A stretch of 64,000 nt of DNA from Alteromonas confluentis (GTDB lineage: Bacteria > Pseudomonadota > Gammaproteobacteria > Enterobacterales > Alteromonadaceae), in contig NZ_MDHN01000004.1 of assembly GCF_001757105.1 (NCBI RefSeq), positions 124,001 to 188,000 on the forward strand. Direction: 5' to 3'. Positions 54,430 through 62,305 of the stretch are shown one piece after another. Below the pieces are notes generated by a model. That model searched no databases, had not been told where the DNA came from, and was given only the letters and a program-made list of their open reading frames with translations. A program made the position numbers and the translations under genes. How positions within the stretch are numbered: position 1 is the first letter of the stretch; each line of letters opens with the position of its first letter.

Positions 54430-56985
54430 GTGAAAACAACCCATAAACAGAATAAGTTTACGCTTACCAAACTCGCACAATTGATTGCTATGAGTGGCCT
54501 GGCACTCAATTTAGTTGGCTGTGGCGGCCTGGACGAAGCCAGTGATGCTGACAGCAATAATGGTGTAACGGTATACGACTTTGCCCCACCTAAACCCACA
54601 ACCGGCGCGGAGCAATACAGCCTGTTAAAGCAAGATCGCGAACGCTGGATGAATGCCCAGGGCGAAATCGTTTCTCTTCGTGGGGTGAATCTCGGCAACT
54701 GGCTGATGCTGGAAATGTGGATGCTCGACAGTGGCGATAACCCTGTGGGTGAAGGCATTGAAGACCAATGTACCTTTGAGGCAAAACTGGAAGAACGCTT
54801 CGGTACCGATGAAAAAGCCCGATTGATGGACGTGTACCGCGATAATTTCATTACCACGCGCGACTGGGACATCATGCAGGAAGCTGGATTCAATCTCATC
54901 CGATTGCCTTTCCCTTACCAGCTTATTGAAGACGCCAATAACCCAATGACGCTTCGCGATGACGCGTGGCAATATCTTGATTACGCCATCGAAGAAGCGA
55001 AATCCCGCAATATGTGGGTAGTACTGGATTTACACGGTGCGGCCGGCGCACAGGGGTGGGAACACCACAGCGGCTGCGCGGGTAAAAATGAATATTGGGA
55101 TGGCCCCAATGCGGCAGACAATCAGGCCCGCACCCGCTGGCTATGGCAGCAGATTGCTGAGCGCTACAAAGATGAGCCCGCCATTGCCGGTTATGGCGTA
55201 CTGAACGAGCCCTGGGGCACGGATGCAGAAACGCTGGCGGCTAACGTCACTGAGCTCTATACCGCCATTCGCGAAGTCGATACCAGTCACGTAGTTATTT
55301 TACCTGGGCACAACAGCGGCATTGATGCTTACGGCGATCCAGAAGACGCTGGCATGAACAATGTTGCGTTTGAAATGCACTTTTATCCGGGCATTTTCGG
55401 CTGGGGCGAAATTGGCTACGACGTGCATCGCGACTGGCTGACTTGCGGACAAAATGGCACCACGGGTGTGTGCGAATGGGACGCCCGCATTCGCGAACTG
55501 GATACTCCATTCCTGATAGGTGAAATACAACCTTGGGCGGGTTTAGGCGAACTTGGCGGCCCCATCACCCGCGCCACCTTCGACCGATACAACGAGCTGA
55601 GTTGGGCTGGAACCGCTTGGTCTTACAAGGTACTAAGCACTAACGGCGGTCAGGGAAATGGCACCTGGGGCTATGTCACTAACAAAGGAGAGCGTCTGCT
55701 GGCAAAAGCCACCACGTGGAGTTGTGATGATTGGGATTCAACCCTCGCCGAAGCCTGTGAAACCCCAGCGAAAATAGTGACCCCGACAGACACCGATCAA
55801 ACGTTTTATCTTATTGTGAAATCCGGTGCTTTGGGTGGACAACATGATGTGCAGTTCGACAACCTGCAACTCACCGCACAATCAAGCGGTGAAAACATCC
55901 TCACAAACAGCGCATTCGATACCGATGCAGGCTGGACCGAGTGGAGCGGTACGAATACCAGTCCTCAGGATGATAACTTGTCGGTAGAGCTCGGTTTCGC
56001 CAATGGTGATGAAAACGTACTGCGCCTTTCTGCAACAGATGGCTTTTCAAACGGCGGCGTTTATCAAGCCGTTGAACTCAAAGGTGGCGAGTCGTATTTA
56101 CTCAGCGGCACCTTTGCCGATGTGAATTCCTCTGATATGTGGGCAGAAATCTATTTGCTGCCTGCACCACCAGTAAATGGCGAGGACATCAGCGCCGCAG
56201 CGATGACAAAAATCGACTTAAATAACGATTCAAAAGAAACTATCGAAGCCTATTTTGCAGGCATGTCGACGGTGGAATATGAAATTAATCAAGGCGTTTA
56301 TGAGGCATTGGTGTCTGATGAGCCGGCTGATATTTTTAACTTTCCCGATGCCCCGGAAGCCCTCACGCTGGAAAACACTGACGCAGGAATGAGTCTGGTT
56401 TGGATGGGGGTAAGCGATGCAACCTACAACGTGTATCGCACAACGTCATCCGGCAGCAACTACCAGTTGCTTGCAGAAGGCCTGGAATCGGAAATGTACC
56501 TCGACGATACCACCACGGAAGGGGTGACTTACTACTACATGGTAACCGCCGACAATGGTGAAGAAAGCTACGCCTCCAACGAAGTGGCCACTGAAATCTT
56601 TTATGCCGCCATTCCAGGACGCATTGAAGCTGAGCACTTCAGCGGTCAGTCGGGCTTCGAGGTAGAAGATACGCAGGATGAAGGTGGTGGCCAGAACCTG
56701 GGCTATACCGATGCGGGCGACACCTTAACCTACAACGTGTCGGTTGCTGAAGCTGGCGAGTACACACTATCGCTAAGAGTAGCCAGTTCAGGCGGCTCCG
56801 AAGGCATTGCATTCACAATGAATGGAAACAGCATTGGCAGCATTGCGGTGGCCGATACCGGCGACTGGCAGAACTGGTCCACCATTTCACTCACCGTTAC
56901 GCTGGAAGCCGGCGATCAGGAACTACAACTTACCGCTCTAGGCGGCGCGTGGAACCTGAACTGGATGGAGTTTACGACAAACTAG
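54430..56985 (+). CDS. GH5 exo-beta-1,3-glucanase-like lipoprotein with binding modules and CBM6
   Basis: 851 residues starting at a GTG with GGAG just upstream. A lipoprotein signal ends in LNLVGC. The GH5 domain (about 60-420) begins SLRGVNLGNWLMLE, like yeast-type exo-beta-1,3-glucanases; the acid/base is Glu260 (LNEPWG) and the nucleophile Glu365 (IGEIQPW). Then come a CBM4/9-like module (about 488-600), an FN3-like domain (about 638-726) and a CBM6 (about 728-851, IPGRIEAEHFSG to NLNWMEF). It would bind and cut beta-1,3-glucan at the cell surface or in the periplasm. Its promoter carries the cluster palindrome. Confidence 0.92.
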   Translation: MKTTHKQNKFTLTKLAQLIAMSGLALNLVGCGGLDEASDADSNNGVTVYDFAPPKPTTGAEQYSLLKQDRERWMNAQGEIVSLRGVNLGNWLMLEMWMLDSGDNPVGEGIEDQCTFEAKLEERFGTDEKARLMDVYRDNFITTRDWDIMQEAGFNLIRLPFPYQLIEDANNPMTLRDDAWQYLDYAIEEAKSRNMWVVLDLHGAAGAQGWEHHSGCAGKNEYWDGPNAADNQARTRWLWQQIAERYKDEPAIAGYGVLNEPWGTDAETLAANVTELYTAIREVDTSHVVILPGHNSGIDAYGDPEDAGMNNVAFEMHFYPGIFGWGEIGYDVHRDWLTCGQNGTTGVCEWDARIRELDTPFLIGEIQPWAGLGELGGPITRATFDRYNELSWAGTAWSYKVLSTNGGQGNGTWGYVTNKGERLLAKATTWSCDDWDSTLAEACETPAKIVTPTDTDQTFYLIVKSGALGGQHDVQFDNLQLTAQSSGENILTNSAFDTDAGWTEWSGTNTSPQDDNLSVELGFANGDENVLRLSATDGFSNGGVYQAVELKGGESYLLSGTFADVNSSDMWAEIYLLPAPPVNGEDISAAAMTKIDLNNDSKETIEAYFAGMSTVEYEINQGVYEALVSDEPADIFNFPDAPEALTLENTDAGMSLVWMGVSDATYNVYRTTSSGSNYQLLAEGLESEMYLDDTTTEGVTYYYMVTADNGEESYASNEVATEIFYAAIPGRIEAEHFSGQSGFEVEDTQDEGGGQNLGYTDAGDTLTYNVSVAEAGEYTLSLRVASSGGSEGIAFTMNGNSIGSIAVADTGDWQNWSTISLTVTLEAGDQELQLTALGGAWNLNWMEFTTN

Positions 56986-57005
56986 CCCTTTAGTTTGGCC
57001 CTGTT

Positions 57006-57038
57006 GCCGGTAAGTCACGCGCGCTTACCGGCTTTTTT
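57006..57038 (+). terminator. strong terminator between GH5 and GH30 genes
   Basis: A 9-base stem GCCGGTAAG / CTTACCGGC followed by six T. GH30 starts 24 bases later and no palindrome copy lies between, so GH30 expression probably depends on read-through. Confidence 0.92.
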
Positions 57039-57061
57039 ATTTAACCGAGATTTTTTTCACT

Positions 57062-58576
57062 ATGTATCGATTGCTTCTATTCATTGCCGTGGCCGGTTTG
57101 TCTGTCAGCTGCGGAAATACGTCAACCCACTCAGCGCCTCAAGCCGTGGTTTCCACCGAGTGGCATCCCAATGACAAGCAGTGGTATAGCGAGCCTTGGC
57201 CGGAAGAAGCGGTACCGCACCGACTCGATGATTTGCCTGTTCAGGCAGTCAGTAATGCCGATGCGAAGAACTTGATAGTGCTTGACCCGGAACAGCAATA
57301 TCAACGCATTTTGGGTATAGGCGCTTCGTTGGAGCATTCCACGGTTTATGCCATCCGCAAGAATAAAAGCCCAGCACAGCAAAAGACCCTGCTTTCTGCA
57401 CTTATCGACCCGGTGAATGGCATTGGCCTGAATCTTTTCAGAATAAGCATTGGTACCTCAGATTTCTCCGACGGCACCCATGCACAAACGCCGCCCGACA
57501 ACCCAAAAGGCTGGTACAGCTTTCAAGATACCCCTGACAGTGCGTTTTCTATTCAGCGCAATATTGATCTGGGAATTGTAAACACGCTTCAAATGGCTTT
57601 GGAAGTTGGTAAGGAAACCCATAATCCGGTGAAACTGGTGGCAAGCCCATGGAGCCCACCGCGTTGGATGCGAGAGCATAACAACATGGTTCAAGGCGGC
57701 ACATTAAAGGCCGCGTATTACGAAGCTTACGCCCAATATCTGCGTGAGTTTGTTGAAGCTTATGCGGCAGAGGGTATTCCCATTTATGCACTCACGCTAC
57801 AAAACGAGCGCCAGTTTCAACCCCCCGCTTATCCGGGCATGGTGTTGTCATGGCAACAAGAGCGGGATTTACTGATTGCGGTATATCACAATTTTCATAA
57901 CGTTAATCAGCATCATGGCAAAGAGCTGAATGTGAAATTGTGGACTCTCGACCATAACTTTGACTATTGGCAGCAAGCCGTTGCACAGCTAGACGACTTT
58001 CTCGAAAAGGGGCTCTATCACTATATCGACGGCACCGCATTTCACCACTACGCCGGTGACTCTTCGGCCATGGCCAGTGTGCATCAGGCCCATCCGCAAA
58101 AAGACGTGATATTTACCGAAGGCAGTGTGTGGGGCGTGGGCAATGCGAACCTGAACAGAGGTTTCCAGTCAGTTATTCGTCATTTTCGTCACTGGTCTAC
58201 CGCCTATATTTCTTGGGTAACCATGCTGCCGCAACAGGTGGATGAAGCCAATCAGGGGCCATACAACAAATTGGGTGTTGTGGGACCTACCATGCTCATC
58301 CAGGAGAAAGGCAACAGCGCTGGTTGGTATAAAACCCCCGAATACTGGCTTACCGGACAGTTTTCAAAATTCATTCGGCGAGGTGCTGTTCGTATCGCCT
58401 CCTCACCAGAAACCATTAATCATATGGAGAATGTCGCCTTTCAGAATCCTGACGGCTCAGTAGTGAGTGTGATCACAAATCCCAACGACAGCATACAAAC
58501 CGTCTCTTTCTCTCTGCATGACAAACCGTGGCAAATTGACGTTCCGGCCAACAGTATCGCAACGGTTATCTGGTGA
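57062..58576 (+). CDS. GH30 beta-glucanase/glucosylceramidase-like lipoprotein
   Basis: 504 residues. The signal peptide ends at a lipobox-like LSVSC. The GH30 (beta/alpha)8 plus beta-sandwich is seen from RILGIGASLEHSTVYAI to the C-terminal WQIDVPANSIATVIW. The acid/base is Glu249 (LTLQNERQ) and the nucleophile Glu353 (IFTEGSVWG). The sequence style is that of the glucosidase/endo-beta-1,6-glucanase branch (GH30_1/3), not the xylanase branch. Beside a GH5 exo-beta-1,3-glucanase-like enzyme, removal of beta-1,6 branches of laminarin-type glucan is the likely role; this is inferred. Confidence 0.92.
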   Translation: MYRLLLFIAVAGLSVSCGNTSTHSAPQAVVSTEWHPNDKQWYSEPWPEEAVPHRLDDLPVQAVSNADAKNLIVLDPEQQYQRILGIGASLEHSTVYAIRKNKSPAQQKTLLSALIDPVNGIGLNLFRISIGTSDFSDGTHAQTPPDNPKGWYSFQDTPDSAFSIQRNIDLGIVNTLQMALEVGKETHNPVKLVASPWSPPRWMREHNNMVQGGTLKAAYYEAYAQYLREFVEAYAAEGIPIYALTLQNERQFQPPAYPGMVLSWQQERDLLIAVYHNFHNVNQHHGKELNVKLWTLDHNFDYWQQAVAQLDDFLEKGLYHYIDGTAFHHYAGDSSAMASVHQAHPQKDVIFTEGSVWGVGNANLNRGFQSVIRHFRHWSTAYISWVTMLPQQVDEANQGPYNKLGVVGPTMLIQEKGNSAGWYKTPEYWLTGQFSKFIRRGAVRIASSPETINHMENVAFQNPDGSVVSVITNPNDSIQTVSFSLHDKPWQIDVPANSIATVIW

Positions 58577-58582
58577 TTAACA

Positions 58583-59293
58583 ATGTCTGAACGCGCACTC
58601 GCATTAAATCCCCGGGCACGCTGGCATGTGTTGAAAATAGGCCGTGAGAAAACCTGTGTTTTGCTGGTCGATGATGTGTTTGTCGATATCGCGGCTGTTC
58701 AAAGCATTGCCTGTGAGCTCGAATTCGACAAAGAAGCCACTACCTATTATCCGGGCGTTCGCGCCCGTTGCCCAGATGCATTACGAGAAGCTTTACTGAC
58801 CATGAGCAGTGGTATTATTCGCCAGGCTTACGGACTCTCGGGCTATGAAGGTTTAGCCGATCAGGGTTCCTGGGTAAGCATCGCCAGCACCCCACCCGAC
58901 GAGCTACATCCTCTGCAATGTGTCCCACACTTCGATTCTCAGCGACACACCGACTTCGCCATCATGCTATATGCCAGCGCACAGAGCTTTCAAGGCACCG
59001 GGTTTTATCGCCACAATCCAACCGGTTTCGAAAACATTACGCCAGAACGCTGGCCTGTTTTTGAACAATCCCGGCAGGAATACTCTTCCAATGGAAACCC
59101 ACGCGCACAAGCGTATTTTTATGGAAGCAACGAAGAATATACCCTGATGGGCAAGATAGACTACAAGCCAAACCGACTGGTGATTTATCCGGGCACACTT
59201 CTGCATTCTGGATTAATCGACAGTTCACAAACGCTGTCAGACTCTCCTGTTGATGGCAGGCTAACGGTGAATGTATTTGCCGGGGTTTCTTGA
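58583..59293 (+). CDS. DUF6445-like putative 2-oxoglutarate/Fe(II) oxygenase
   Basis: 236 residues, 6 bases after the GH30 stop, so co-transcribed. The pattern fits a non-haem iron oxygenase: HxD in VPHFDSQRH, the distal His in GTLLHSGLI and an Arg in DGRLTVNVF at the expected place for 2-oxoglutarate. It lacks a signal peptide. Proteins of this type (DUF6445) occur with SapC, cupin-like and halogenase-like genes in carbohydrate clusters. Substrate unknown. It is the last gene of the cluster. Confidence 0.8.
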   Translation: MSERALALNPRARWHVLKIGREKTCVLLVDDVFVDIAAVQSIACELEFDKEATTYYPGVRARCPDALREALLTMSSGIIRQAYGLSGYEGLADQGSWVSIASTPPDELHPLQCVPHFDSQRHTDFAIMLYASAQSFQGTGFYRHNPTGFENITPERWPVFEQSRQEYSSNGNPRAQAYFYGSNEEYTLMGKIDYKPNRLVIYPGTLLHSGLIDSSQTLSDSPVDGRLTVNVFAGVS

Positions 59294-59348
59294 GGAGTTG
59301 GCCGTTTTAGGATTGATAGATATGGGAATTAAGCTTCGCGGATTTGAA

Positions 59349-59377
59349 ATGTCGGCCAATTCAGCAATGGCCGACAT
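59349..59377. terminator. hairpin between convergent DUF6445-like and PEP-CTERM genes
   Basis: Arms ATGTCGGCCA and TGGCCGACAT with a 9-base loop. There is no long T-run, but the stem is strong and suits ending the glucan-cluster transcript. Confidence 0.65.
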
Positions 59378-59405
59378 CGTTTACATCAACGGGACATTAC
59401 AACAT

Positions 59406-60080
59406 TTACTTGTATTTCGCTCGACGGATCAAGCCAAACAGCCCCATTGCAAGAACGGCTAAGGTTGAGGGTTCGGGCGCATTTACCACTGGAGGTGTTG
59501 CAGGTAAACCAATAACATTACTGTTTCCCCAATGCTGAAAGACCATTGAAGCATCGGCTACTGTAAATTCTAAAGATGCTTCGCCACCGTTTTCGAAGTA
59601 GTACAATTGAACTTCGTGAGTACCAGCGGACAGGAAGATATCGCCAAGGCGCATTTGCTCTTCATGTAGATTGGGATCATTAATGATTAAGTTGCCATCG
59701 ATAAATACAAAGACACCATCATCGCTCCAAGTCTTAAAGAAATAATCGCCATCTGAATAGACTTCGAACATGCCAGAAACTGATGCGAAAAACGTATCGT
59801 TTACCGGGTGAGATTCACCATTAACATCCAAAGCCTCGGCAACCGGCCAGCGGTTACTTCCTGGGATTTCACCTGCAAAACCAGCAGGATCATCGGTGAA
59901 ATCAATTACATCAAAATACACCGAAGCGTCAGCAATATTTGCATCTGCGTATGCTTCAAGATCGTTTACGTTCGTACTCCAGTAATCACTATATTGCTCT
60001 ACTAAAAGTGACGCTTGTACAGGTTGGCTAAGTATAAGCCCCGACACCAATGCCCATCTGATTTTTTGTCCTAATTTCAT
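59406..60080 (-). CDS. PEP-CTERM sorted protein with PA14-like domain
   Basis: 224 residues. A signal peptide (ALVSGLILSQPVQAS) is followed by a PA14-like beta domain with GMFEVYSDGDYFFKTWSDDGVFVFIDGNL and AGTHEVQLYYFENGGEASLEF, typical of carbohydrate-binding PA14 modules. The C-terminus is a full PEP-CTERM signal: PEPSTLAVLAMGLFGLIRRA. Such proteins are processed by exosortase and linked to exopolysaccharide or surface display. No exosortase gene is in the window. It faces the glucan cluster from the opposite strand. Confidence 0.9.
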   Translation of the reverse strand: MKLGQKIRWALVSGLILSQPVQASLLVEQYSDYWSTNVNDLEAYADANIADASVYFDVIDFTDDPAGFAGEIPGSNRWPVAEALDVNGESHPVNDTFFASVSGMFEVYSDGDYFFKTWSDDGVFVFIDGNLIINDPNLHEEQMRLGDIFLSAGTHEVQLYYFENGGEASLEFTVADASMVFQHWGNSNVIGLPATPPVVNAPEPSTLAVLAMGLFGLIRRAKYK

Positions 60081-60299
60081 CTCATTTCTCCTGTTTTATG
60101 AGATGAAAATACTGATCAGATAACATGCCAGTTCTAAAAACTGTTTTTTTATAACTGGTTAAAATTTACACCCACAAGTATTGTTCAATTATTCGACAGT
60201 AAAGAAGTGCGAGCATGAACAAACCTAAGTGTTATTTTGGGCTGTAGTAGAACAATTGTTCTGACACAGCAAATGGACGAGCAAGGCGAAATGACCGGC

Positions 60300-61745
60300 C
60301 TAGCTCATCCAGCCTTTGCGAATTCGAGACATCCGATAGCGCCACACACAACCGGCAAACACCACAAATGCGGCATCGATGACCAGTGAATTTAATACCA
60401 GTACATCTGGGTAGTGCACTGCGAAGTGAGTGACCGGCAGTAAGACCAGCAGTACTGTCAGTATTTTCAGCAAATTCAAATGCGTTTTAACCAGCGCTTT
60501 TTGCAGCAAAGAACCCGCCAGTACAGCGGTTAATACTGCCCAGAACACGGGCTTTGTGGGCAAGCCAACACCCAGCGAAGCGATACCTGCTACCGCCATC
60601 GCAATGGGCGTTCCCCACACAATGCCCATCCACAGCTGATTTAACATGTCTTGTTTTTGTCGTTTCGCCAGCCACAGATTTATGCCCGTTACAGAAATAA
60701 TCGTGAGTGCAAAGCCCATGAGGCCGAAGAAAATTTTCATTGCCTCGGGGCCAAAGTGACCAAAGTGGATGCGGTAAACCGAGAAAATGGCCTGCTGACC
60801 GGCTTTGCCATCAGAATAGCCAACTTTGTTGATGTAATTCCCTTGCGCATCGAAACGATATTGCTCGGCGTAAATCAACTTATCCATATGCTGAGAGCTA
60901 AGCAGAATATACTGGTTATCGCGTGTCGCATTTTCCAGGGTAACAAAAATCGGTTGGGTGTTCGGCGCAATGCGTTCCAGCTCAGATAGCGCCCGGGTGA
61001 TATTAGCTACGCCGGCCTGCGGTTCTACCTCAATGGGCGAGCCGTAAATATCGGCAAACAAGGCCATCTTATTGCCATCGTATAAGGTGTCGGCATAAAA
61101 CGACGTCATAAACGACGCCAGCCCGAAGTACACGCCCGTTAGTGCAATCATTAAGTGAAAAGGCAAACCCCAAACACTCATTCGGTTATGCAAATCCCCT
61201 TGAGTTAACTGCTCGTTGTTCCCGGTACGCAAACGAAAGGCATCTTTAAAGATGCGCCGGTGCGCGACGATGCCGGACAATATCAAGGCACTTAACATGG
61301 CACCCAGCATACTTACGATTATCATGCCCGTATCTTCGGGCAGGTGCAGCGCCACGTGTAAATCTACAATGAGATCGGTAATCGGGGTGCTAGAAGGCTC
61401 ACTGAGCGTGCCATCTGGAGCGATGTTCCACACTTCATCGTCGGCACTGATGCGCGCGCGAGGGAGATCCTGGGTGGGTAAACGCACAACGATATTGCCC
61501 TGTGTTGTGCCCCCCTGCATAGACAAGAACTGTTCATAGGCTTTCTGGATAGTCTCAGGCGAGTAATCCAGGTTGTCTGCGATATGGGGTTGTTCCCAGC
61601 GTAACAGCTCCTGGGAAAACACAGAGAGCGCGCCAGACAAGCATACCCAGTACATCAGCACACTCACCGCCAGGCCAATCCAGGCATGGCTCTTCAGTGC
61701 ATTTTTATTGGCGTTGGGAGATATTGAAATTTTCATACTACACAT
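60300..61745 (-). CDS. PepSY-associated transmembrane protein (putative iron reductase)
   Basis: 481 residues of the PepSY_TM family: an N-terminal membrane helix (AWIGLAVSVLMYWVCLSGALSVF), periplasmic PepSY regions, conserved helix-associated histidines (LHVALHLPEDTG, DLHNRMSVWGLPFHLMIALTGVYFG, YRIHFGHFG) and several C-terminal helices. Members such as FoxB/PiuB-like proteins act with siderophore receptors, probably in ferric-siderophore reduction. The start overlaps the preceding stop by 8 bases; an ATG at 61736 is an alternative. It is last in an operon with the fusion protein and the receptor. Confidence 0.88.
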   Translation of the reverse strand: MCSMKISISPNANKNALKSHAWIGLAVSVLMYWVCLSGALSVFSQELLRWEQPHIADNLDYSPETIQKAYEQFLSMQGGTTQGNIVVRLPTQDLPRARISADDEVWNIAPDGTLSEPSSTPITDLIVDLHVALHLPEDTGMIIVSMLGAMLSALILSGIVAHRRIFKDAFRLRTGNNEQLTQGDLHNRMSVWGLPFHLMIALTGVYFGLASFMTSFYADTLYDGNKMALFADIYGSPIEVEPQAGVANITRALSELERIAPNTQPIFVTLENATRDNQYILLSSQHMDKLIYAEQYRFDAQGNYINKVGYSDGKAGQQAIFSVYRIHFGHFGPEAMKIFFGLMGFALTIISVTGINLWLAKRQKQDMLNQLWMGIVWGTPIAMAVAGIASLGVGLPTKPVFWAVLTAVLAGSLLQKALVKTHLNLLKILTVLLVLLPVTHFAVHYPDVLVLNSLVIDAAFVVFAGCVWRYRMSRIRKGWMS

Positions 61746-62295
61746 AATAAATCAGCAAATAACTCAACACGCCAATCACGCTAAGTGATACAGCCGGTCG
61801 CCACCATGCATCGTCGGCGCATAGCCAGTAAACAAACGCTCCCCACAGCAATGGCATGGTGTAAATGCCAAGGGCAATTTGGTCTACCTTATCCATGGGC
61901 AAAGCTGTAGTCCACACCACGGTAAGCAACATGGCACTGATTGCACACAAGAAGATACACGCAGCCGCCTTTGCTAGCCGCAAGGTCATATCACTGTATT
62001 TGGGCAATTGCAGACCAGATTCAAAGGGTAAGATTACCCGCTTTATGTCTTTGTCGATACGTTGTCTGGCGAGGAAAATCCAGGTCCAGGCTTGCAGGGA
62101 AAACGCCACCACGGCGTAGCAAGTACCCAGCTCTGGGCCATATTGGTTGCACCATAGCCATAGGCTCGCGACCATCAATGCTACGGCAAAGAGTTTCATG
62201 AACCGCCCAATTGCGGGCTGATGAGAGCACCAGGCTGAATAAAACAGCCCGACAGCAAAAGCGCTGCCTGAAAAGGCAGCGAGAGATAACATCAT
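61738..62295 (-). CDS. small membrane protein, apparent DUF3325-DUF3649 fusion
   Basis: 185 residues with about six hydrophobic segments in two groups. The first (residues 1-78, ending VAFSLQAWTWIFLARQ) resembles DUF3325; the second (about 100-185, RLAKAAACIFLCAISAMLLT to YTMPLLWGAFVYWLCADDAWWRPAVSLS) resembles DUF3649. In other proteobacteria these are two separate small genes around a PepSY gene in siderophore operons. The fusion is my inference from sequence style. It sits between receptor and PepSY genes with an overlap of 8 bases with the latter. Confidence 0.6.
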   Translation of the reverse strand: MMLSLAAFSGSAFAVGLFYSAWCSHQPAIGRFMKLFAVALMVASLWLWCNQYGPELGTCYAVVAFSLQAWTWIFLARQRIDKDIKRVILPFESGLQLPKYSDMTLRLAKAAACIFLCAISAMLLTVVWTTALPMDKVDQIALGIYTMPLLWGAFVYWLCADDAWWRPAVSLSVIGVLSYLLIYYV

Positions 62296-62305
62296 GGAGA
62301 GCCTG

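Noticed and set aside
60128-60158. Inverted repeat CCAGTT / AACTGG with T-run upstream of the PEP-CTERM gene
   Set aside because: Short arms with a long AT-rich spacer in a promoter region; too weak to call an operator or terminator.
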